This document shows positions 23,051 to 32,641 of a DNA stretch of 64,000 nt, one piece after another. The stretch covers positions 1,736,001-1,800,000 of the forward strand of contig JBCAML010000005.1 of the NCBI GenBank assembly GCA_038503075.1, given 5' to 3'. The position numbers were made by a program, and so were the translations under genes. The notes below the pieces were generated by a model. It was not told where the DNA came from. It saw only the letters and a list, made by a program, of their open reading frames with translations, and ran no database searches. This stretch comes from Gyromitra esculenta. Taxonomy: Eukaryota > Ascomycota > Pezizomycetes > Pezizales > Discinaceae. The first letter of the stretch is position 1, and the number at the start of each line of letters is the position of its first letter.

Positions 23051-26000
23051 TGATGAGTCAAAACCAACGACACCATACATCCAAACGCCCCTTGCAGAAG
23101 ACAAAACAACCAACAGATTGTCCCACCCTCACTATCACACAACACAATTGCAATGGGTCCAATAGTGTTTTTCTCTCTCTTTTTTCCTCCTTTGGTTCTA
23201 ATCCACCCGTGCTAGTTGCAATCCAGGAACCTCCTACCAATCGCGAGACTGGCACACCCCTGGCAGCACCAGCCTACTCACTTATCACACCATCTATTAC
23301 TACCAGCGAAAAAGTACTTGCTTGCTTTTATATTCTCCGAAGCTTTGAATCCAGTGTCTCCTTTGTTCCTTTGTTATTTTTAAGAAATGACTTTTGTGGC
23401 ATCTCTATTTCCTTTATTATCACTGTGTTCAGCCGTTACCTTTCATCTCTCTCTATTTACTGTGTCTATAATCGTCATGTATCCCGTTACTTGAGATCAG
23501 TTTCCCCTGAAACCGCATTTCCATCATCTCAACTTCCCACCCTTGTCCTAGGGGACTTCAACATACATCACTTCTCTACCGATCCTGAAAGGAAAATACA
23601 ATCATCAGACCTCTCACTATCTTCTCCCTACTTTGAAATGGCCATGGAACACGGCTACTCACTCCTCAACACCCCTGGATCTTTCACAAGATACTCCCCC
23701 GATCCAAACAGAAGAAATGGAGTAATTGATTTAGCTTTCGCTAATACACCACTCTCACCCTACATCACCAAATGGCAGAACAAACTCCCAGCCTCAGGCT
23801 CTGACCACACTGTCATTTCAATCACCATCAAAAAACCACATCTCCGACAATCATCTTCCTCACCCAACTGGGCCCTCACTCCCTGGCCTCTGCTCAAAAC
23901 AACAGTTGAAACATTCACAACCTCTCCCATCACCAACGACATCCAAACATGGTTCAACGATAACCTCAAGGCATTAACACAGCCAATTGTTGCATGCACT
24001 CCATCCAAACGTCCCTCCAAATGGTCAAAAGCCTGGTGGACACCTGACATTTCACAACTTCGCACTATATTTCACTCAGTTGCCAGAGACCTTAAAAAGG
24101 GAATGGCAACTAACTTCGAACTCAAATCAGCAAGGTATGCATACTTTGGCGCAATTAAAAAGGCCAAAGCAAAACACTGGAATGAATTCATCAGCAACGC
24201 TGGTGCTAAAGACCTCTGGGCAGCCAATCGGATGAAAAAACCTAAAGATGCTGATAACCTCCCCTCCTTCCCAAACATCACTTCCTCTATCCAACTCAAC
24301 AAAGCACTTATCTCACACTTTTTCCCACCACAACCACCAACAACCACCCCTCCATGCTTCCTCCATCACAACATACCACCCGTTACAACAGAAGAAGTAT
24401 CCAAAGCACTCAGTAAATCCTCCAACACCTCCACCCCAGGCCCCGACCAAATCCCATATGGAGTCTGGAAACACATCCACACCCTTAATCCTGCAGCAAT
24501 TGCATCACTTCTCACCCCCCTCTTACAATATGGCATCCACCCCAGCTCACTCAAAGCAGCCAACGGCATTGTTCTACCCAAAGCCGGCAAACCCTCCTAC
24601 AGTGAACCATCCTCTTTCCCCATTATTGTTCTCTTAGAAACACTCTCCAAGATCTTGGAACGTATTGCTGCATTCCGCCTCTACGACCATGCCCTCACTG
24701 CTGGCCTCATCCACCCCAATCAACTAGGATCACTCCCAGGCAGAAGCATCTCTGATGCCGGAACAACACTTCTCCATGAAATCAAACTACTTCAGGCATC
24801 TGGACGCAAGGTTTCATCACTCTTTCTAGATATCAAAGGAGGCTTTGATAATATCAGAGGCAACACCCTCGCCAAGCAATTGAGGAAAAAAGACACTCCT
24901 GAATACCTTGTTCACTGGGTCCTCTCCTTCCTCTCCATTAGATTATGCCGTCTACTCTTCAAAGGTAGTCCTTTCACCTTTGAACCAATAGACGTGGGCG
25001 TACCTCAGGGTTCACCAATCTCCCCACTCCTCTTCATCATCTATGTCGCCCCACTCCATCATGTCAAACTAGCAAAAGGAATCACCCTCTCCTATGTTGA
25101 CGACTTCAGCCTCACTGTTGCATCCTCCTCAGAAAGATCCAACATACAACAACTCCAACAAGCCTGGAACTACCTGCAACGTGTGGGATCAGTACTAGAC
25201 ATCTCTTTCTCCATTGCCAAAACAGATTTCATTCATTGGAGAACAGAAAGAGATCAATTGCCTTTCTGCAATCTCCCCATCTCCCTCAATAACAATCTCT
25301 TCTTCCCTCTCAAAGTCGTCAAATGGATTGGCCTTTGGTTTGAAGCCAATTTGTCACCATTCCATCACTTCAAACAACGCTTTTTGAAAGCTAACAAAGC
25401 ATTCCTTCTCCTCCGCTGCCTGTCCCCAGCTGGAACAGGACTCACCTCATACAATAACAGAAGACTGGCCCAGGCTGTCATCCTCCCCACAATGCTCTAT
25501 GGCTCTGCTGTCTTCACACCCAGCAACTCCTCCCTCACCCTTCTCCAACGCCTTTGGGACAAAGTACTTCGCTGGGTCACTCACTGCTTTACATCAACCA
25601 ACTCACTCACCCTGTGCCCAAACGCAGCACTGCCCCCAATCAACGTACTGTGCTACAAATACCGTCTCCAGTTTGCTATTCGCAGCATGACTGCTTCACC
25701 ATATCACAACCCCGTCTCAGGCAGGTTCCCTAGTTATTTCCCACTTGAAGACCCCTTCAGAACGCCATCACATCGCCATCTCCCCCTGGGTGTATCAACA
25801 AACTTGAAAACATGGACATCCAAAGCCAAAACCAACAAGCCACTCCCAATTGACCAACTGTGTGTCTTAATCAACAACGCACTACAGAGCAATCTCAAAC
25901 CCTCCACTGAACCACCTACCATCACACCAGCAATGGTCCAAGAGCTCTGCATGACCCTCTGGGCTACATCATGCCTCCCTCCCTGCTATTACACCAACCC

Positions 26001-26412
26001 TCTCTCCACTATTGCACCAAACTTCATGAGATTGGATCGCTTAATGAGCAGGAGACTCCACCAATTCCGCACCCACAAAAGCTACCTTGCCGCCCACCAG
26101 TCCTGGCATTCCCAGGGCCTCTCTAAACGCTGCCCCAGATGCCAAGAGGAAGACGAAGACCTTGAGCATGCTATTCTTCGCTGCCCAGCAAGGGCAGAAG
26201 CCAGAGAAAAGTTCATCCCTGACCTAACCTCTGTTGAAGATATCAGGAACGACCCTACCCAACTGCAACCAATCGTTAATTATATTCGCCACACTATGAC
26301 CGGATACCCACCTAAGTGGAATAACTGGCACCCTCTACCACTCACTGGAACCTCAGATCAGTTATCTTCTGCAGTTTCTGTTTCTTCATCTATTTTTTCT
26401 TTACTTTTTTAG
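23050..26412 (+). CDS. LINE ORF2: AP-endonuclease and reverse transcriptase
   Basis: Uninterrupted 1120-aa frame. N-terminal endonuclease/exonuclease/phosphatase fold: TQHNCNGSN, VAIQEPP, LVLGDFNIHH, GVIDLAFANT and GSDHTVISI carry the expected Asn, Glu, Asp and His catalytic residues. RT: ANGIVLPKAGKP, SLFLDIKGGFDNI, GVPQGSPISPLLF and the catalytic LSYVDDFSL. C-terminal CCHC (CPRCQEEDEDLEHAILRCP). I see no RNase H domain between RT and the CCHC. The enzyme nicks target DNA and primes reverse transcription there. Start ATG 23050 overlaps the ORF1 stop. All catalytic motifs look intact, so this copy could supply activity to relatives that share its 3' tail. Clade (Tad-like or related) is not resolved. 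Confidence 0.93.
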   Translation: MMSQNQRHHTSKRPLQKTKQPTDCPTLTITQHNCNGSNSVFLSLFSSFGSNPPVLVAIQEPPTNRETGTPLAAPAYSLITPSITTSEKVLACFYILRSFESSVSFVPLLFLRNDFCGISISFIITVFSRYLSSLSIYCVYNRHVSRYLRSVSPETAFPSSQLPTLVLGDFNIHHFSTDPERKIQSSDLSLSSPYFEMAMEHGYSLLNTPGSFTRYSPDPNRRNGVIDLAFANTPLSPYITKWQNKLPASGSDHTVISITIKKPHLRQSSSSPNWALTPWPLLKTTVETFTTSPITNDIQTWFNDNLKALTQPIVACTPSKRPSKWSKAWWTPDISQLRTIFHSVARDLKKGMATNFELKSARYAYFGAIKKAKAKHWNEFISNAGAKDLWAANRMKKPKDADNLPSFPNITSSIQLNKALISHFFPPQPPTTTPPCFLHHNIPPVTTEEVSKALSKSSNTSTPGPDQIPYGVWKHIHTLNPAAIASLLTPLLQYGIHPSSLKAANGIVLPKAGKPSYSEPSSFPIIVLLETLSKILERIAAFRLYDHALTAGLIHPNQLGSLPGRSISDAGTTLLHEIKLLQASGRKVSSLFLDIKGGFDNIRGNTLAKQLRKKDTPEYLVHWVLSFLSIRLCRLLFKGSPFTFEPIDVGVPQGSPISPLLFIIYVAPLHHVKLAKGITLSYVDDFSLTVASSSERSNIQQLQQAWNYLQRVGSVLDISFSIAKTDFIHWRTERDQLPFCNLPISLNNNLFFPLKVVKWIGLWFEANLSPFHHFKQRFLKANKAFLLLRCLSPAGTGLTSYNNRRLAQAVILPTMLYGSAVFTPSNSSLTLLQRLWDKVLRWVTHCFTSTNSLTLCPNAALPPINVLCYKYRLQFAIRSMTASPYHNPVSGRFPSYFPLEDPFRTPSHRHLPLGVSTNLKTWTSKAKTNKPLPIDQLCVLINNALQSNLKPSTEPPTITPAMVQELCMTLWATSCLPPCYYTNPLSTIAPNFMRLDRLMSRRLHQFRTHKSYLAAHQSWHSQGLSKRCPRCQEEDEDLEHAILRCPARAEAREKFIPDLTSVEDIRNDPTQLQPIVNYIRHTMTGYPPKWNNWHPLPLTGTSDQLSSAVSVSSSIFSLLF

Positions 26413-26671
26413 TACCTAAATTGTTACTTCTCCTTACTTACGAAAGTCATATATTGCAGGATCATTGTTATGATCAGTGGGGTCACTTCCCTATAGGTAC
26501 GCCTATAGGTTTGGTTTATTTATTTTTCCTTTGTATCTTTCTTTTGTTATCCTGGGGCGTGGATGGTTACTGCTGGGGATAGGTGTTTTGACTTCATAAA
26601 CTTTGTGTTGCATAAGCGGTTTTGTACCTAGAAACAATAATCAAATGATTTAAACAAAAAAAAAAAAAAAC
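26413..26671 (+). other. LINE 3' UTR and poly-A
   Basis: Holds the conserved tail (GGGGATAGGTGTTTTGAC ... TAATCAAATGATTTAAAC) then an A-run to 26671. The same tail ends the short LINE (29772), the truncated LINE (53685) and the ORF1-only element (55956), so it is the likely recognition site for the reverse transcriptase. Confidence 0.85.
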
Positions 26672-26878
26672 AGATTAACTAGAGCTATCTTTATTTAGAT
26701 AATTTGTCTTCCGCTAAGCTAGATAACTATACTAGAAAGTTCTTGATGATAGATGCTGATTGTGCTTGGGTTTCTTTGCGTTGTCACCTAGTACGTAGGG
26801 ACAACACCAACTGTCTTGGCATCGCCCATACAGAAGGGAACATCTTCTTGTCTACTTACGATTTCGATCAAGCTAGAG

Positions 26879-27563
26879 ATGGAATCCTGCTCTGTTTGTG
26901 ATAAAACCTACACAGGTAAGAATGCTCAAATATTGCTCCTTCAACATTTCTGAAACGGGGATATGGAACATCTGAATGTCCATAAGGAGGTTGTACGACC
27001 TAAGTTTTCTGCGCAACTCAGGAGGGAGCGAGATGCCCGACAAAAAGGGAATAATCTAGACAAAGCATTAGTGATTAAAAGATTCTCAAAGATCAAAACA
27101 GGGGTCTTCAAAGATTTATTGAAGCAGCATGAAGATGTGAAGCCAAAAAGGCTCGAGAAACCCCAAACCCCCGTCTTTCCTGACCTATACGGGTCAAACA
27201 ATCGCTATTTGCTTTTTGAAGACCATCTTCATGTGTTCTGTGGACGAAAAGAGAAATTTTACACTTGGGATGAAGCTAATAAGGTAAGTTCAATATGTAT
27301 TCAACCATCAATTGTAGAAACGAGAGCCAAACCCTAGTACTTAGATATATAAACAGATGATACACCAACACTGGCAATCCGTCCATTGTCCCCAAAGATC
27401 AGAAGCTTCACAAGTTTTATGTGGTCCCCTTCCGGAATAGATTTTTGAGCGTCAGGATGAAGAGGGCAACGAATGGGACTCTTTTTTGCGCTACAGTCAA
27501 TTGATTATCCAGCACCATTTCAGTCTCCAGGATTGGGAAGTCAACGAAGAAAACTACGAATGA
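26879..27563 (+). pseudogene. C2H2 zinc finger-like host gene fragment (transduced copy)
   Basis: ATG 26879 opens MESCSVCDKTYTGKNA..., meets TGA at 26951, then continues in frame NGDMEHLNVHKEVV, giving CxxC and HxxxH pairs spaced like a C2H2 finger. Downstream is KFSAQLRRERDARQKG and a TWDEANK block that ends at a GTAAGT donor. A terminal piece, DEEGNEWDSFLRYSQLIIQ..., ends at 27561-27563. Function is unknown; I do not recognise a named family. The inverted paralogue 52792-53475 shares the TGA and has one further stop (TAG instead of the CAG in LLKQHED). The gene is broken in both. Confidence 0.55.
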
Positions 27564-28104
27564 AAACTTGACTTATGGTATCAAAGCGCTGTGGTGGGGC
27601 GTGAGGTTGCGGGTGTGGTAGGGAGGCGATGTCACGTGGATTGTCACGTGATATGGGTTAGGGTATCGAGGCGGTAGTGGGGGAGCATGTATATCTTTGG
27701 CGGAGACGTGGCTCTTGCATGTCATCCATCACCATACCACAATTATTCTGTATATTATTACTTTCTATATACTACTCTCTACTCTATATACGGATATATA
27801 CTATTACTCGGCCTGCTCCTTGGTGAGCTATTCAGGGGCCTTTGCCCCCACCGCTGAGCGTGCTTCACACGTCGCTCGCAGGCTCCACTGGTGGTACACC
27901 CCTAGGAAAGGCCTACCTAGTGGGAGTCCGCGTTGACGCGCCCTCCTGCCGCGAAGAGGGGAGCGATGTCAGATCTCAAGGTTACTGAAAGGGCGCCCCC
28001 TACCGCCCGTCTACAGCGCCCCAAGAGAGGAGCAGGTTTTGCAGGTTGCGCACTATGAATACAGGAAGCGGTGGAAGCACAACTATTCAGATGAATGTAA
28101 TTAG

Positions 28105-28600
28105 TCTCAAGGAGCGAGGTTTTTGTCAAGCTCTCAGGTATCCCCCAAGATAAGCAGTGCTACTTGGACGAGAAACTAACAGCAAGAGTATATGCAAAGA
28201 TTCCACAGGCCCTACGGGTTCTTCGGATGGTAAAGATTCGAAGACAGCGACAGCGAAGAACTACGAGGTGTAATCGGGGTTTGTATTGTAAAATACAAGA
28301 GTGAGCTATAGAAGACATTGCTTAAAGAGAAGAGAAAGAAAAGTACAACAAAAGGGGAAAACCCTTCGCTTATATACCCATATTCCGTCCTCTCGATGAC
28401 AAACGCATGACTCATTATAAAGGAAACCCAGAGAAACATAACAAACAACAACAAAGTAAAACAACCAAACATCCATGCGACTAACCCCTACAACAGGACA
28501 ACCATCTATGAAATTAGACAGCATTAAATTCAAGGGCACCTGCGGGGACCAATCCGGAACCAAGCCCGTACCCAAGACTAAATTTTCGGACCGTGGAAAC
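28105..28600 (-). repeat. LTR-C (transduced copy), distant relative of LTR-A
   Basis: Begins TCTCAAGG and follows the LTR-A layout in reverse: AGCAGTGCTACTT, GACAGCGACAGCGA, GACATTGCTTAAAGAG and a TATATA box read on the minus strand. The far end near 28600 is uncertain and I find no matching 5-bp flanks. Same sequence inverted at about 51770-52235. Confidence 0.7.
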
Positions 28601-28666
28601 GCGAGTCATGTCCTTAAAGCCGCTCCTCTATGATATTATTAATGGTATCACACCATCTGCTTGGCT

Positions 28667-29772
28667 AACTTAACTCTGCCATTGGAACTTAACTCTGCCA
28701 TTGGTTCCATCACCATCCAGTCTGTGGCAATAGACACACATTCCCAGAATGTGTTGTTGACAGTCATGAACAACATGTTTGCCAACACTCATTACAGAAA
28801 AGTTGGCCAATTTCTCCACATCATCCCAGGTGCTCGCTCCCTACACCTTGACAAACCATTGCATCAACTTGTTGTACATGGTATCCCCACTTCTATGGAG
28901 CCTCTTGCCATTCAACAAGAACTTTGCAACTTTAACCCTGGCCTTATTATGGACATTCCCCCCAGATGGCTCACTCTACCTGAAAAACGAAAAGGAAAAA
29001 CAGTTTCCTCAATTGTTATCACACTCTCTGGCCCCAAAGCTAATGAGATCGCCAACTGCACTCGCTTATCTGCCTTCTCCACTACCGTTAGATCCGAAAG
29101 CAAACTCCGTTTTGGACCGTCCACCCCGTGTTCCCAATGCCACAAATTTGGACACCACACAAACATATGCCCCAATCAACCATGCTGCCGCTGGTGTGTT
29201 GGACTTCTCCCACAGCAGCTCATAGCTGCCCCACACTCTCTTGCTCAACCAAAGGCCGCCCCTGCTCTCACACTCTTGTCAAGTGTGTTAACTGCGACGG
29301 ACCCCATGAGTCACACCTGAACAGCTGCCCATCACGCCCTTCAAAGGCCTCACCGCCCCCTCCGGCAGATGACCAGATGGACCTTTAGGTCACTTTACTT
29401 ATACTTGCTCAACCCCAACTAACCTTGATTGGAATATTTCCTGGCTGCTCTTTACTTCCATTGCGGCTTTACGTTGGGCTTTCTTCTATTGTTTCTCATT
29501 GTTTTTTGGCAGTTGCTTGCAAGTCTCCTCACTCTCACAGACATTTGTTGTCAATTTTCCCTGCACCATTAAGTCATTTATCGCAGGAACATCGTCTTGT
29601 TCTGTTGGAAGTACCTGGCTCGCTTTTCCTTTGTGTTCTCTCTTGTTACCCAGGTGGATAAGGGTGTTTATTTGGTGGGGATAGGTGTTTTGACTTCATA
29701 AACTTTGTGTTGCATAAGCGGTTTTGTACCTAGAAACAATAATCAAATGATTTAAACAAAAAAAAAAAAAAA
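28667..29772 (+). mobile_element. Short 5'-truncated ORF1-only LINE
   Basis: Carries only the C-terminal part of an ORF1 (LNSAIGSITIQSVAIDTHSQ ... CSQCHKFGHHTNIC, CVNCDGPHESHL) then the shared LINE tail and poly-A; there is no ORF2. Its 5' end shows a 19-bp tandem duplication (AACTTAACTCTGCCATTGG twice). The left duplication CCATCTGCTTGGCT (28653-28666) is present, but its partner is missing because the right side is Gypsy-B, as expected for a transduced copy. The frame shifts after the first knuckle (stop at 29320 in one frame, to 29388 in another). Confidence 0.88.
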
Positions 29773-31100
29773 CCAGTTGACTGCTGCTTGGCCCTCTAGG
29801 AGGTTACCAGTGTAGTGGATCTTAATTAATTCTTGCTGGAAACTGGATGCCTCAATGATGAAGACATTTTCGCATTGGCGGAGGAATCGGTCCACATTGC
29901 TGGCTTCACCCTTAAACTTGCTGGGCTGAGGTCCTTTCAGTTCTCTGCCTCTGTTGGTGGAGGGTGATGTGGTTCCGCCAGACATCATTGCTTCAATAAG
30001 TCTGAACATTCTGTCCTCCTGCTCCTGTCCCTTCTCGCGAAAATACTTCCTCCACTTCCTTTTGTCTCCTTCTCCTCCTACTGAGCTTCCACCGCTACTA
30101 TCATCTCCCGGGTCTCCTCCTCCCCCTTTTCCAGTCAATCCTCCTCCTCCACTACCGCCACCTATTCCTCCATCTTCTCCTCCATTTCCTCCGGTTTTTT
30201 CCTCCTTCCCAATCCTTCCGCTTCCGCTAGCCTTGCCACTGTTTCCTGGTGGGGGATTAGCCCATGGGGGTCCTGGTGGCGGGGGTCCTGGCGGAGGTGG
30301 GCCTCATCCAAATGCTGTTAGATCTTCGCCAAATCTGGGAGGCGGCAGCAATGGGGGGAGTGGGGTTGAATTCCTAGGAGGAGCGACGGCAGTATCTCTC
30401 CGATTTGCTGGCGTCATTGGTTCTTGGGGGGGAGGTGTAGCGTGAATGGTTATAGGAAATTCTTCAGGGGAGAAAGTGTTAGCTCTCTCTCTCCGCTTTC
30501 CTTTCTTCTTCTTTGGTGGCAGCTGGGGTGGTTGAATGTGTAGCTGGCCGTTATCCATTGCTTTCTGGATCTGGAGCAAGAAGTTAGGGGGGAAGGAGAC
30601 TGCTTCTGGAATGTCTAGGTCCATTGGATCATCAAGAACTTGAGTCTTCTGTCAAAAGTTGTTGGATGATCCTCTGGCAGCCTAGTATTTCTTCGTTCAG
30701 GTATCTCATCGCTTCTCCCAAGACAAACTGTTCCACTTTCTGCCGTTCCACAAGAATGCTGATAATAGAGGATGATTGTTTGACATTTATGTCGACATAT
30801 TCCTTTAGCGCATCTTGGACTGTATTAAAGAATTCTAGAACGGTAACTGTGGCACTGTCTGTCCATGGTGGCTTGATTTCGGGGATGTACTTCTAAATGG
30901 TAGAGCATGGGTTTTTGATTAGCTGCAAGAGATCATCTTGCCCAACTGCAAGTTCCTTGGGTTCCCAGGTAATGGCGAGGACCTCAGGGGGTGCTGCAAT
31001 GGCGGGTGTAGAAGATGTGCTGGCTTTTGGAGGCATTGTAGGGTGTATAGGGGATATAGGCACGCTCTGGAACCGATGGTGCTGGTCTGCAGTTCTGTAG
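29773..31100 (-). pseudogene. Gypsy-B gag, N-terminal half
   Basis: The clearest frame is 30624-29773 with one TGA at 30306-30304. It is Pro- and Gly-rich, then FREKGQEQEDRMFRLIEAMM, then a capsid-like stretch (KFKGEASNVDRFLRQCENVF ... EGQAAVNW) that meets the LINE poly-A. Upstream pieces (for example AITWEPKELAVGQDDLLQLI and NTVQDALKEYVDINVKQ) lie in shifted frames up to about 31100. It belongs with 20345-21251. Confidence 0.75.
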
Positions 31101-31283
31101 AAGGTAGGACTCGTCTAGCCAGTCTGGGATAATCTCTTCTGAGAGGGATGACCGGTGCGATTTTCTGGCGATACTACAGCAGGTAAGGGATAGAAGTTCC
31201 CAAACCCAGGACCCAGGCATGTGACAGGAGGCGGCGCTTTTTTTGGAAGGAGTCTCAAGGTGATTGAAGCCTTAAAATTATAC

Positions 31284-32016
31284 TGTAACAGGGGTAGTCC
31301 TACTGTTCTGTAGTGGGAATAGGTATAGGAATACGGCCATTGCAAATACTAAATCAGGTTGAGATGTTGAGAGTATTTTCGTGCAAAGTAATCAATAATC
31401 TTAAGGGCTCTCCTCGGTAGTATTCTGTCTGATGAGACTGGGAAGAAGAGCAACAGGTGGCGGGGTCATGCACTATCTTTATAGTGCTGCTGACTCGTCA
31501 TCCTATTTCTGTACTACTCTGCTGGGGGCCCGTCGAGACCCTGAGAACATGCCAAGATATTGCGAGCGGGGCACCTCAGGATTCAGCTAATGATCACTTC
31601 AGTGCTCTCCGGCACTCCTCAGTTGTTCTGTCCAGTTAGACCTTCTTGATCCGCCAGCTGCATGCCATGCCTATGCTGGATGTAGGAATTGGCGCTGATC
31701 AGTCTACTGTTGCATGTGAGGTGTCCTGCACTTAATAGATTCCCTATTGCCGCACCAGTGGCTCTGGGCCGCTAGTATATGCACAGATGAGTTGGGAATG
31801 CCACTACAGGAGCTTCCTGTGTTTGGTATCACCGGAGATATATCATTGGCTCATCAGCTAATATTATTCTCGCTGGTTCCACTCCATCGGAACAGCAGGG
31901 TAGCAGGTATCTTCTAACATGTGGTAGCTACACCACTCATGCTGATCCTTACTACCTCTCTGCTTGCCCGGTACTATTATGTTTCACTGCAGGTAAGGGT
32001 ATTGTCGATCCGATAC
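31284..32016 (-). repeat. LTR-B, truncated 5' LTR of Gypsy-B
   Basis: Starts TGTAACAGGGGTAG and tracks 15174-15910 nearly base for base, then stops about 145 bp short of the other end. It is fused to an LTR-A fragment, which marks a deletion or recombination junction near 32016. Confidence 0.88.
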
Positions 32017-32017
32017 A

Positions 32018-32283
32018 AGGACAATGACAGCGAGGGTTCTGAGGTAGAACCGAGATAGTATTTCTAACAAAGACAGAAGAAGGTAAACGAGAACGTTGCT
32101 TAAGGAAAGAAGAAAGAAACAACAACAACGAATAAGATCCACCCCTTATATACCCTGCTTTCCTTCCTTTTATCCCTAACCAAACATAACCGAAAAACAA
32201 AGACATTATCCCAAAAGAAATCCATAATCCATTACAAGTCTTCTAACCGAACCCTAACCCATTACCTGACTTCATCCGTGAAA
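32018..32283 (-). repeat. LTR-A fragment
   Basis: Begins inside the motif GACAGCGAGGGTTCTGAGG and ends ATCCGTGAAA, so it lacks roughly the first third (as read here) of LTR-A. Adjacent to the broken LTR-B. Confidence 0.85.
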
Positions 32284-32641
32284 CTGCATGTTTATCCTTT
32301 AAAAGTGGACACTTTCTAGCTCGCCATTTCTTGATCCCTTCAGCCCTTAGAATCCGATCCACAATGGATATTGAAACAGTTGGACAGTTGCTGTCGCTTA
32401 ACTCTCGGCGCGTGATTGTGCAATTGCTGTGTGCAGCGCATATCGATTGGTGTTTTTCTCGGCGGTTCAGTTTTTCAGGTCTTCCAGAGCGTGGAAGATT
32501 ATCTCTATGTCCTCACTGAGATGCATGCTCAAGAAAGCTCTTTACCATTAACTTTGGCCTCCCTACTATGCTTGCAACTGTTGCAATTACCTTAATTGAA
32601 TAAAATAACCCGATGATTAGGCCCTTCTCCATGCGACCCTT

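Larger units (their letters stand above)
21248..29772 (+). mobile_element. Composite LINE insertion (LINE + transduced flank + short LINE)
   Basis: One insertion into Gypsy-B gag bounded by a single 14-bp target duplication (21234-21247, 29773-29786). Order: full-length LINE 21248-26671 with its own poly-A; about 2 kb of non-LINE sequence 26672-28652; short LINE 28667-29772 with terminal poly-A. Internal to it, after the first poly-A, sits CAGATTAACTAGAG (26672 on), and before the short LINE sits CCATCTGCTTGGCT. Both are target-duplication sequences at the paralogous locus 50.6-55.9 kb. This fits retrotransposition of a read-through transcript that ended at the second LINE's poly-A. Tandem independent insertions are ruled out for this site by the single outer duplication. 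Confidence 0.85.
15174..32016 (-). mobile_element. Gypsy-B, Ty3/Gypsy chromovirus, interrupted and decayed
   Basis: Minus-strand LTR retrotransposon. Its 3' LTR is 15174-16057. Then, in reverse, come the chromodomain, integrase, RNase H/RT, protease and gag. A truncated 5' LTR lies at 31284 to about 32016. The domain order protease-RT-RNase H-integrase-chromodomain is that of chromoviruses. Two later insertions split it: solo LTR-A at 16426-16843 in pol, and the LINE composite at 21248-29772 in gag. Gag reads across the LINE: the right side ends ...EGQAAVNW and the left side resumes NWYEACHNL. About 145 bp of the 5' LTR end is missing at the junction with an LTR-A fragment. Stops and frameshifts make it non-functional. 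Confidence 0.9.

Noticed and set aside
26657..26671. Poly-A and poly-T tracts as simple microsatellites
   Set aside because: Each directly follows the same LINE tail and borders a target duplication, so they are retrotransposon poly-A tails.
27580..27595. TGGTATCAAAGC as a Copia primer-binding site
   Set aside because: Resembles the initiator-tRNA complement, but no Copia LTR ends next to it and no Copia pol is nearby.
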